Shown one piece after another: positions 21,571 to 32,277 of a stretch of DNA of 64,000 bases (position 1 is its first letter; each line of letters opens with the position of its first letter). This DNA comes from Puccinellia tenuiflora. Its lineage: Eukaryota > Streptophyta > Magnoliopsida > Poales > Poaceae. Under the pieces are notes generated by a model, which was given only the letters and a program-made list of their open reading frames with translations, had not been told where the DNA came from and did no database searches. The stretch spans positions 928,090 through 992,089 of the forward strand of contig QRDG01000863.1 of assembly GCA_012064385.1 (NCBI GenBank), given 5' to 3'. Made by a program: the position numbers and the translations under genes.

Positions 21571-21936
21571 TGTCGTGGGATTAACACGACAGATGCTACA
21601 CGGGGTAGCTTACGAGAGGTGGATTAGGCGGCGTAGGAGATCCCGGGATCGAGATTGGTAAACACGGCGTTTACCCAGGTTCACGTCCCCACGGTGGAGG
21701 ATCGCTACATCCTGCTATAAGTCACTGCATAATCATAGATGTGTTTACATGGTGGCCGCCGGTGGCGGCTCTATTGTATGGCCTATCTATTCAGGTGCTC
21801 CTGCCTGGCTTTATATAGGTAACCAGGTAGGGTTTACAAGGGTTCTAGTTAATTACGTATTGGGCCTAGCTGGGTCACCTCCATAATGGGCCATGTCGTA
21901 CCTCCATGAGAATAACCGAAGGCCATATCCTCATCA
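21571..21936 (-). repeat. 3' LTR of element B
   Basis: 366 bp, about 93-95% identical by eye to the LTR at 25309-25669. Its internal side carries the purine tract at 21937-21950. Confidence 0.85.
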
Positions 21937-22059
21937 GTAGCCCCCGAGCCTTCGGGTGATTCGAAAGAATCGCGTGGAGGGTCTTATGTGTCTTGTGGCC
22001 GACGGTAACATTGTCTTCCTGGAACGTGGAGTCTGTGCCGGTTCATCACGCGGAGGATG

Positions 22060-22215
22060 GCGAGTTGAAGTAGAAGCTACCGATGTCAAAGCTGCCGAAG
22101 TCGTAGAGAGCCTGCCGAGTCGAAGTAGAGGCTGCCAAAGTCGTAGTAGAGGATGCCGAGTCGAAGTAGAGGCTGTCGAGTCGAAGTATAGGCTACCGAA
22201 GTCGTAGTAGAGGAC
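22060..22215. repeat. 20- to 21-bp tandem repeat in element B
   Basis: Five to seven degenerate copies of GCCGAGTCGAAGTAGAGGCT and a partner form GCCAAAGTCGTAGTAGAGGAT alternate here. It shares the AGTCGA/AGTAGA core with the 46-bp repeat further on, so both probably grew from one seed. Confidence 0.7.
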
Positions 22216-23019
22216 TCGGGTGCGCCGCATGTCCGCGCCGTGGTGGTCGTCTAGACTTTACATCGTAGCCACGGTCTGGGGCGATGTTGTAGTCGAGCCC
22301 CCGAGTGCCGGTTTTGCGGAAGAAACTCGGGAGCAATGTCGTTGTCGAACTCCCGAGTCTCTAGACGATACGGAAAGTCGGGTAAGCGTAGTCGATGATC
22401 ATGTAGGGGAGCGTCACCGAGTAGGGAGTGCATCGACTCGGTGCCCCATTAAAATAGTTTGTAGTCATGGGATGCTGCTTAGCAAGCCAGGAACACTCGA
22501 CGGGTCGGGTCCTGTTAACAGCTCTCGGGCTAAACAATGCTAAGATACTTCACGTTCGAGTCCCCGGACTCGAACCCGGAAAGGCAAGTGTAGCCAGACT
22601 CATGCCGCGGAGGACATATAGAATCTTGACTATCGCAATATGTGTGGTACCCAACGTGTCCGTCGGGATTTTCTTCGTACCATAGGTACGGAAATTCACT
22701 GAGTAGGCGCAGTCTAAGGCGGCTCCCAGGCCAGTAGAGCGGATCTACAGGTCTTACCTTCAGATCGTAGACGTGGCATCCAGAGGTCTATTGCCGCAGA
22801 GGCAATCTGGGGAAACACAGCTTGTCAAGTGCGTATATCGACCTGTATGTGGATTATTCTGTTTTTAAGCCTTCCCAGGAGGTACTCAACTGGGAGGGCC
22901 CGATGGAAGTAGCCCCCGAGTCTCTGGCCGAGTCCAAGAGTCGGGTCGAGACTAAGAGTCGGAAGTCCATCGGTTCCCGTGGAGTATAGTCGGAAGTGCA
23001 TCGACGTGGTGGACTCGAC

Positions 23020-23505
23020 GCGGCGGACAGAGTCAACGTGGCGGAGTAGATGTGGCGACCTCGACGCGGTGGACGGAGTCGACGCGGCGGAGTAGATGTG
23101 ACGGAGTCGACGCGGCGGACGGAGTCGACGCGGCAGAGTAGAAGTGACGGACTCGACGCGGCGGAGTAGATGTGACGGACTCGACGCGGCGGACACAGTC
23201 GATGCGGCGGAGTAGATGTGACGGACTCGACGCGGCGGACACAGTCGACGCGGTGGAGTAGATGTGACGGAATCGACGCGGCGAACACAGTCGACGCGGA
23301 GGAGTAGATGTGACGGAATCGACGCGGCGGACATAGTCGACGCGGCGGAGTAGATATGGCGGAATCGACGCGGCGGACACAGTCGACGCGGCGGAGTAGA
23401 TATGGCGGACTCAACGTGGCGGACACAGTCGACGCGGCGGAGTAGATATGACGGACTCAACGCGGCGGACACAGTCGACGCGGCGGAGTAGATGTGACAG
23501 ACGGA
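23020..23505. repeat. 46-bp minisatellite in element B
   Basis: About ten copies of a 46-bp unit made of an 18-bp half (CGCGGCGGACACAGTCGA) and a 28-bp half (CGCGGCGGAGTAGATG...). One copy near 23155 has lost the 18-bp half. Units differ at a few positions only. No stop occurs in any of the three minus-strand frames across the array, which creates long but repetitive open frames there. I do not regard these as genes. Confidence 0.9.
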
Positions 23506-25290
23506 GTCGAGCGACGTTTAGTCGGTGGACTCGAATCCGGACTTATGTGGCGTAGCCCCCGAGTGTCGGGAGGGCGTGACTAGCGCTCGTTAGGCGCGCA
23601 ACCAGTGCTCCTGGTGGGAGTAGCCCCCGAGGCTATGTTCGACTCGCAGAGTCGGGCATAGGCTCGAGTTGTTCTAAAGCTAACCCCATGGCTTTATCTT
23701 CTGTTGGCTCACGGAGGAGGACATGCATCAACTCCCGAAGCGGTAGCCGGTGGAGTTTTTCCTGCATTGCAGCCATATAAACGAATAATGTAATAATAAT
23801 GCTATGTATAGCAAATCGTATGAAACAAGTTGTTGCTTGGGTTAGTTCTGATTGTGAAACAATAATCTGTCGACCCGTGGAGTCGGATATGGCCCGTTGG
23901 TAGGCGGTTCTTCGACTCGACGCGACACTTTTGCACCGTACGCTACGCCTTTTTGTTAGCCTGACTCCCTCTGTCTCTGCTCCTTGCCGACCTGTCAGTT
24001 GGGCTGCAACCGGATCGGAGTTCAAGGGTTCGACGTTCAGGAAGGGTCAGCTACTCGAACGTCGCGTGTAAAGCGGTGGTGTGCGGAGGTTAAAGCATGG
24101 CGGATGTCGAGTACCCGAGTAATTTAAGAGGCACAGCCCCCGAGTGTCGGGTGTGGCCAAGGCAAAGTATGCGAGTGCCCTGTATGGCGAAGCCCCCGAG
24201 CATCGGGTGCGGCCGAAGCATGTTATATATTGATTGAAAATTTTAAATATGAAAGCGACTTAGCCGTTGACGATGCGTAGCCTGTAGGACGACGATTAAG
24301 AAGAAATGGCGTGTCGTTGATGCCGCGATGTCGAGAAAGACATCATCCATAGCGGGTCGATGATGTCGTAGCCCGTCATGGAGAGGTTGATGTCAACTCG
24401 TCGAAGTGGATGTAGAGTCTATTGAGTCGTGGACGCCGTGAAGTGAGTACGCGGACGGTCGAGGTCGGTGTAGTCGGGCGCAACGTAACCCAAACCGGCT
24501 TGGCGAGAGTTAAACAAGGCCGACCGGCGGATTGATAATGGTCGCAGTTGTCCGTGATGTTGGCGAAACCGGTCGCGATGCTACGAGACCAAAGTCGCCC
24601 ACGGCGGGTCAATGCTGATCGTGCAGTGTAGTAATCGTCCGCGGCGAGTAACGATGATCAGGATGGATTTGAGCTGACCAAACTTTCCGTATTCTTCTTC
24701 CTCTTTGGCGTGAGGCCTCCATGAAATAGCAGGCTAGCAAGCTGGATTGCTCCTCCGTATATTTTTTCCTTTTCATGAATTAGCCTCCTTGATCCGCGTG
24801 CGTGAGTAGTACAACTCTGAGACTTATTTTTTCTATGCGCGTACGCGAAATAGCAGCACATCAACTTGCCTTGTTTTCTTGATCCGATCGGTAGGATTGG
24901 TTTTTAATTTTCGCCTTCACCTACTGCTTCCGAGTCGATTCCTGATTGACCGTCGATAGCAGATCCTATCCGACGAAAGCAGCTTCCCTCACGGCCGCTG
25001 AATTTGTAGACGGAGATTGGCTCGGGGCGTCTGTCGTTGATCAGGTGCCATCGCTTTGGTGTTCCGCACGGAGGGGAACACAGCGGATCCCTGAATAGGA
25101 TCCGGCAGGGCGTACGGAACGGACAACGGATTGAACAGCTGCCCATCTGGGCGGAATTCGAAGGATTATAGATTGGATCGCATGAGACGGTGAACTAGAG
25201 CGCGACGAAGTAATGATCCGACCAGATGCGATCTGGCCGCCGTTGATGGTGAGGGACATCGCCCAGATGACCACTCCAAGCATCGTTTTT

Positions 25291-25307
25291 CCCACATACG
25301 GCGCCAA
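25291..25307 (-). other. Primer binding site of element B
   Basis: Minus-strand TTGGCGCCGTATGTGGG directly after the 5' LTR (25309-25669). The stretch 23506-25290 of element B holds no gene, only CpG-rich sequence with scattered AGCCCCCGAG motifs. Confidence 0.65.
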
Positions 25308-25308
25308 C

Positions 25309-25669
25309 TGTCGTGGGATTATCACGGCAGATACTACACGGGGTAGCTTACGAGAGGTGGATTAGGCGGCGTAGTAGATTTCGGGAACGAGATTGGCAAA
25401 CACGGCGTTTACTCAGATTCACGTCCCCGCGGTGGAGGATCGCTACGTCCTGCTATAAGTCACTGCATGATCACAGATGTGTTTACATGGTGGCCGCCGG
25501 TGGCGGGTATTGTATGGCCTGTCTATTCGGGTGCCCCTGTCTGGCTTTATATAGGTAACCAGGTAGGATTTATAAGGATTCTAGTTAATTACGTATTGGG
25601 CCTAGCTGGGCCACCTCCATAATAGGCCACGTCGTACCTACATGAGACCCGGAGGCCATATCCTCGTCA
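25309..25669 (-). repeat. 5' LTR of element B
   Basis: 361 bp, paired with 21571-21936. Five bases shorter, including loss of part of GGCGGCTCTATTG. Confidence 0.85.
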
Positions 25670-27891
25670 CAAGCCATCATCCTCAAGATTGTTCTTGGGG
25701 AGCACTCCATCCTTCATAGAAGGACCCTCATATTCCATCTGTTCCCTCATGTTGACTCCAACATAACCCTGTGGCAAAGGAGGTGGGACATACCATTGCC
25801 CCCAGCCTTCCAGCTGCTGTTGATTACCCAAATTCAATTGTGTTTGTTCCCATGCCACGTCTGCATTCTGCTGATGCCACACATTCTGATCATGGATCAC
25901 TTGCTGCATAGCATTCAAAAACGGCAACTGGTCAGGGTGAGGAGAAGCACCCAAAGGAGGCACAGGGTCTTCGTTACCAACCAACACAGGATTGGGAGGA
26001 ATGCCATCTAAAATATAGACTGGAACTGACCAAGACCTTCCCAGTCCACTATTATCCGTAAACCTCTTGACCACCAAGCTATGAGGGACCAATGCAAGCT
26101 CATTAATTAGCACACAAACTAAAACTCTTGCTAGCTTGAAACCAGGTCTGTGCCATAACACAAGACACCCAAAACAAGACACTGCCATGATCACATAGTG
26201 CTCAGATTGATAATATAAGGGGAAACCTAACAACATCACCCATGCTTCCCTTTCAATTGCAGGATTACGAAGATCTGGCCCAGCATCATGACGCATCACA
26301 GTGAAAGTATGAAACTCTCCTTAAGCATGTGGCCCAGTTGCAATAAGATTATCCACCACCAAAGCATCTTCAAATTGAAACAGCCCCAAGACAAAAGGAT
26401 AAATCTCAGAGGAAACAACATTAGCATGCAAATCACGACGTAAGGTGCGAGCAACTCTACGCATCCAAGTACGCCTATTCATTTCCGTCACAGGAGGATC
26501 AACAGCAATCAGAGCAAAATTATAATGCGAAAGGGGCGGATCTCCAACAAACACCATGTTCCTCTGCAGACGATTTTTAGGGCCTATATCGATGACCATA
26601 GGCCCAGGCAGGAAAGGGTAAGGCATTACCGGCAGATTGGCCATTGTTGGGGACGAAAGCGGGGGCCGACGAGAAGAAGTAGACGTGAACTCGACACCAG
26701 TCGCCGACGTAGATGCAACTATGGAGGCGGAACTAGGGTGCGTAGCTGGGGGAGTATCTTTCGGAGTTATCAACGAGGAAGAGCAAACGGCAACCACCTG
26801 AGAAACCCATAAATCAAGGGGAATGATTAATTTATTGGCGCTTTTTTCTTTAACCACCCAAATCTTGTTCAACTGCTTTTTGGGCCTCCAAACTTTCCTT
26901 TGCGAAGAATAGTATTTTACCAGATGGCCCAACTGTTTGCACCCACGGCATCGAAGTCCAACCGTGCAATTTTTAGCCCAGTGATCTTCCGTTAAACATC
27001 TTGTGCAGGGCCCAAAGCTTTAACCTTAACGAAGCAACCAGAACATTTTGAGCCCAGAAGCACATACTCCCGGCAGACCCCAGGACAGGCCGGCCTCAGG
27101 TGATCATTGAGTCCATACTTGTAGCAACGACCAAGGATTTGAAAAATCAAGTCCCGCTCAGGCAGTAACGGTAAGTCCAACGCAGCGCAGATTTCTGCAT
27201 CCTCATAATTAGCTGATCTGAGATCCTCAATGTGCTCTAGCGTCAATCTCGGCAGATTTGAAAAATATTTAAAAGCAAAACAAGGACTAACAAACGTAGC
27301 CCCTTTCAAACTATCCGGTCACGGAATCACCGGATCTTTGAAACTACCAAAGATAATCCCATTGGACTCAGAGCAAATTTCTGGCGTAGGGGGGGGGGGA
27401 GCTGCAGATCCATTAATCAGACCAAACTTTTGAAGAACCAAACGAGAACCAGAAGAAGAATCCAGCGCTGCACTCTTCTGGAGAAAACTCAAATCTGGCC
27501 GAAAACGAGTAGGACTTCTCTGAGAGACCTCAACAATTTCCTCTGAAGAATGCCATGTAGAATCTGATGGATGAATAAACCCACTAACATATAGAGAGAT
27601 CCCTTTGAAAATACTGAAGTTACATACAAAATCCGGCCATATTCGATCCTTAAGACCATATATGAAGTGCCCCACTTTGTTTGATGCCACCGAAAAGCGA
27701 AAACACAGATCACTCAACTGATAAACCCGAAAGCATAAACGATCTCCATCAAGACAGCTTTGAAGCGCCAAACCCACTGATTCTTCAGTGAGATCAAAAG
27801 AGGTCGAGGAGAAGGACACAACCAAGAAGAATTCCTTCGCAGATGAGGAGGGGGGAAGTGAACCGAAGATCCAAACCGATGACGCACCTTC
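25670..27891 (-). pseudogene. LINE-1 ORF1 (nucleic-acid-binding, gag-like protein), main part
   Basis: On the minus strand the protein starts upstream of element C and continues here with AKEFFLVVSFSSTSFDLTEE, then LCFRFSVASNKVGHFIYGLK (27650-27720). A central region follows and then a zinc-knuckle zone (CKQLGHLVKYY with flanking Cys, about 26900-26960). The C-terminal half begins PLDLWVSQVVAVCS, and its terminal helix joins across element B to 21570. Plant LINE ORF1 proteins coat the RNA and help nuclear entry. The frame is broken by a stop at 27319, a shift near 26990-26935 and a stop near 26310, so it is non-functional. Element C inserted in the N-terminal coding part and element B near the C-terminus. 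Confidence 0.8.
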
Positions 27892-30800
27892 TGTAGCGGA
27901 CCTGCCCTTTTAAAATAGGCCAAGATCCCTGTGTTATTGTGCTAGTCCCTGGATCGAATAGCTAGCACCACAGCTTAAGATGAAGTATCATACATTGCAT
28001 CAAAATTCTATTACAACGTATGATCCAGAAAAATCAACATTTCAAATTGCATAGCCAAAGGCTAGCATGTTACAAAGTTCAACAGCGGAAAACATATAAT
28101 AGCATGGAGCCTCATCATCTTCATGTGCCACAGGCAGACATGTTGGTTGCAGACTCGAAACCTATAGCGTTCCTTACTCATCGTCAGACGAACCTGCAAC
28201 GATAAAAGCGTTGCAGCCAAAAATTGGTCAGAACCATTGGAATGGATCTGGCAAGTGATACTTGTGGACTCATAAAGGCAAACTCCTATTAACTATATGC
28301 ATATTTGGCTGGTGGAGTTAAAGGCCATTTTGCAGAAAGCCAACTTTTTCCTAACTCTTTGTAAAACTTCTTTTCAGCAATACGAGACTTTCATGGCATG
28401 AAAACCACCGTCTCAACTACCCTTGTTCACCCATCAAGTTTTAAATTAGAGAAATTGGAATGTTGAGATCTTCAGTTGACATCCTTGTTCAGCTGCTCAG
28501 AATTGTCCGTAACCGGGGACACGGCTATGATCATAGTTTTAGTCTCTCGAGAGGTTGTGCACGTTCACCACTTGACTCAATCAACCCATTCTGTCCTTGA
28601 CCCTCATGTAGTGAAAAGGAAAGGAGAAGATTAAGACGAGACCTTTGGGAAATGTTCCCCGGTTCCTCTGGGCAGACCCATACAAAACAACATCCGCTGA
28701 GAACTGCCGGAATCGGGGCCTATAACTTACTTAGTCAAGGCAGAGCCATAATACCAAGTGGCTGCACTGGAAGCAATCTTCACACGGAGTAACTTCAAAT
28801 CTCTTTGTTCCTGGGTGGCCGTCCACAAGTGCACATACTCGGGTAAAACCATAGACATGGCCCCGAGTAGCCACTCAACTTCGCCTCCAATAGAGCAAAC
28901 CAATTCCACCCAGGTGTTTGTTTAACTTAGTAGAAATTAACTTTCCATAGTAAAACTCATAGCGTAGCATTTCAATAATTCTACTAAGATATTGTATAGG
29001 TACTAGACACTTAGGATTATTCTAGGGTAATACTAAACAGGTCTAGCATAGCATAATAATAAAACCTGACATGCCATCCTACTTAGAAAAAGTAAACTAC
29101 AATGCATATCAAAATACTTAGGAAATTTATGCAGTGAGCATCACTTGCCTTAGAATGTTGTCGTAGCTCACAATCTCTTTTCAACGTAGGATGATACTCT
29201 CCATTCAATCTAAACAATATAAACAAACAACAAAGACAACAATACAACAATCAATAAAACAAGCATAACCATAAATGTGGACAACAACAAAACAAAAGGG
29301 TTGGTGGTCCAAGTTCAACACATGATTCAATATGCAAAAAGAATCAATGCATTAGGGTTTCTGGTTTTCCATTGAGGGTCAAAGGATGGTCTAAAGTTAA
29401 AAATAGGTTTGAAGGGTGTCTCAAAGGTTCTAAGGGTTGGTTTTGGTCTCTCTGGACAGAAGCAATTATTTGGGTATTTTTCTAATAAGAAAACAGGTTA
29501 AAAAGATTTATAGAATTTAAACTATATCAAAAATACTCAAATTGAGCCTTTGATTTTTAAATCAACAAAATAATGCTCAAAAATATTTTATAACAGAGGA
29601 ACTATATTGTACATATTATAAGGTTTCTAAAACTATTTTTCTTGCAATTTTTGGACTTATAGAAATAAAGTTATGTCAAAATTACTCAAATCACACATTT
29701 GAAATTTGAATAATTTAAACTAACTCAAAATAGAAAAATAAAACACCAGAAAGATTATACAGATTCCAAGGATTTCAAATATATAAAAATATTTGAATTT
29801 GGCCAAACCAATAAAAAGTTATAATAGATCTAAGTTGCAGGGTCTTTTCTGCTAAACTGCCATTTAAATCTAATTTGGGAAATTCCCAGGCCACGTGGGG
29901 CTGACTGGGCGCAGACGTGGCGCTGACTAGGCACTGACTAGATCTGCCACGTAGGCATACCGATTCGGTGTTAGTGGTTCTAATCGTGGCCGTCGATTTC
30001 AGATCCGACGGCTGAGGATCTAGGGTTTATACCAGACGGCGGCCGGGAGTCGCCGGTGAAGGAGCAGACGGTGGCCGGCGGCTCGGGCGTGGACGAGCTC
30101 GAAGTTCCCGTGGTGCTTGGGCTTCGGGAAGGTCACGACGGTGTGCAGGAGGATACGGCGGGGTCGATGGCGCGGACGGCGAGCTCGATTGCGTCCTGGC
30201 ACGGCGAGGGGGAGCAGCCGGAGGTGCGGCGGCGGGAGGAGCGTTCGGGTCGATGAGGAAGACGTCGATTGGCTGCGAAGAAAAATGAATGGAGAGGTCA
30301 GGGAGGTGCGCCGGGGAGTGGGGGTTGGAGTGATGCCAAGAACGGGCCGCGGGGACCCCTTACCTCGCCGGGAACGAGGAAAGACGGCGGCGGACAGAGC
30401 AGACTCCGGCGAGCAATTTCGCCGGCCTGGCGGCACGAAAAGAAGGGGGAGGAGAGGGGAAAGAAGGAGGGGGGCAGGGGCTTTTATAGGAGGGGCTCGG
30501 AAAGCAAATCAATGGCCTTAACGGCGAGGAAATCAAGCGCAACAATCACGGCCGAAAATGGCGTGGTTGCATTTTGAAGACGATGACGTCAGCATGACGT
30601 CATCCCTTCCTTTTTCTTTTTATTTTTCTGTTTTTCTTTTCCAGATTTTGAAATAATGCTCCAAATCAAGTCAAATAAATCTGTAAAAATTTGTAAAATT
30701 CAAAATAGTCATTTTAAACACTTTGGAACTTTTTCCATAATTTTTTCAGAGTTTGAAAAATTCAAATAATGCATGAAGGCTTATTTGACACCTTTATGTC

Positions 30801-31228
30801 ATTTTAATAAATAGGGTTTTAATAAATCTTTTTGAACTCGAATAAAATCCAGAAAATTTGTGTGAGTAATATCATTTAAAATAATAAACTCAAACAAGTA
30901 ATTTGGGACAAAACATTTTTTTAATAGATTTTGATAAATCCTTTTAAATACCAATGCCCATTTAAAAAGGCTTTGGCAAAAATAATTAAAATACTTTGTC
31001 AAAAAGGTTTTTAGGATTTTCTTGAAATCCAAAATACTATTTTAGTTCCAAAACTTTAAATCTTGAAATTAGGAGACAAAAGAATATTAAAAAAAAATAC
31101 CCCTTTGAATAAATCAAAATAATCTTTTATGATGGTTTTTCTTAATTTTTGGAGTCTTTATTTATTTAATAATAAAAGTTTTAAATTTTTTGTGATTTTT
31201 AAAACATTCCAAAATTTGGGATGTTACA
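27892..31228 (-). repeat. 3' LTR of element C
   Basis: 3,337 bp. Compared with the other LTR, I see about five substitutions (near 29611, 29757, 30095, 30739 and 30918) and two or three single-base length changes in homopolymers. Confidence 0.95.
30020..30490 (-). other. Promoter-proximal exon-intron-like segment in the LTR of element C
   Basis: On the minus strand, a TATA box CCTATAAAAG (30481-30490) is followed by a short CT-rich first exon. Next come a strong splice-donor-like GAG/GTAAGG (about 30366), an intron of about 90 bp ending in TTTTTCTTCGCAG (about 30274), and a GC-rich exon to the stop at about 30020. The exon start CCAATCGACGTC with CATCGACCCGAACG and GCCGCCGCACCTCC is conserved in solo LTR C' (14655-14720), again after a GCAG acceptor. 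Identical copy in the 5' LTR at 36427-36897. Whether it is translated is unknown. Confidence 0.45.
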
Positions 31229-31246
31229 AACCTACCACCCTTAAAA
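31229..31246 (-). other. Polypurine tract of element C
   Basis: Minus-strand TTTTAAGGGTGGTAGGTT directly before the 3' LTR TGTAACATCCC. Correct position for plus-strand priming. Confidence 0.7.
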
Positions 31247-32277
31247 GGAATCTCGTCCCGAGATTCGAAGAGGCTAGAAAGAAAGATAGGTTTGGGGTCT
31301 CCGGGTTTAGTCAAATGGGTGGGCTACCACCCTTAAAAGAAACTTTTGTAGGAAGTCTTGAGCTTTTGTCTTCGGCTAGGGTCCATATGGAAATTTGTGG
31401 GTCCTTGTATCATAGGATTTAATTCCAATAGGTGAGTGTCTCCTCATGTAGCTTCGTATACCGTAGGGTCACTCATTGGGTCTGTCAAAAGTCCAAGATG
31501 AGAGAGTTTCACAACATCTTGCCATCCTTCTCTGATTTGTCATTGGCATGTTGTTTCTCCTGGTTCACTTTCTTCTGTGCAAGCACTACACCATTTCTAA
31601 CGGAACTCTCATGGTTGGTCAACACTTCGATTTGTAGGATTTTCTTCTTCTTCACAAGAGCTGGGGTTTATTCTCACCGTATAGCTTACGTATAGGCAAC
31701 ACTTGCCTTACATAGGGTTATAATATCCAGTGGCTCAGGTTCATCGTCGGCTCTCTAATTGGTTTGTCACTCAGATTTACCATTCCTCATAGCAAGAGCG
31801 AATGATATGAGTATTCGCCATGGGGGCCAATCCATGTCGCACCCACTCATTACCTTGTACTTGGTTTGGTGAATCTCGTAGGCTAACACTCGGTCGATCT
31901 CACTTGTCCGACAGAGAGTTTCCAATCTGTAAGACATACCTGAGCTAATCTATCGATACCTCAAAACTATTGGGTTGCGAAAGCTTCTATACACGCTAAA
32001 TCTTCTCCTCTGAATCTTCCACTCATGGAGTGTGCTTTCCATGTCATCTTGGCTCATCAGTTTCAGGCTAATGTCTCTATCCTTGACAAGTCGAGTAGTC
32101 TTCACAACAAAAGATATATCTTCATAAAGTTTTGGCATAAAATTACATCGGCATCACACCACTCTTACATCACAGTACTTATTCTTCCACCTAAATATAA
32201 CTAGTGGCATTTATTACATCTTCAGAACGTTCCCATTGACTCTGGTCCTTCTTCTTGGCTAAACACCTCATGAAAAC

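Larger units (their letters stand above)
21571..25669 (-). mobile_element. Element B: 4.1 kb non-coding LTR retrotransposon (LARD/TRIM-like)
   Basis: LTRs at 21571-21936 and 25309-25669 (366 and 361 bp) start TGTCGTGGGATTA and end CATATCCTCRTCA in plus-strand reading. Flanks CAAGT (21566-21570) and CAAGC (25670-25674) give a 4 of 5 TSD. On the minus strand the right LTR is followed by a primer site (TTGGCGCCGTATGTGGG, 25291-25307) and the left LTR is preceded by a purine tract (GGCTCGGGGGCT), so the element is minus-oriented. No gag or pol is present. The internal 3.4 kb holds a 46-bp minisatellite, a 20-bp repeat and several copies of an AGCCCCCGAG motif. Confidence 0.85.

Noticed and set aside
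22825..23472. 215-residue Arg/Ser/His-rich open frame on the minus strand
   Set aside because: It is the translation of the 46-bp minisatellite. The other two frames are open as well, so it is a product of the repeat and not a gene.
23020..23505. CRISPR-like regular repeat array
   Set aside because: Units are contiguous without unique spacers, and the context is a plant LTR element. It is a minisatellite.
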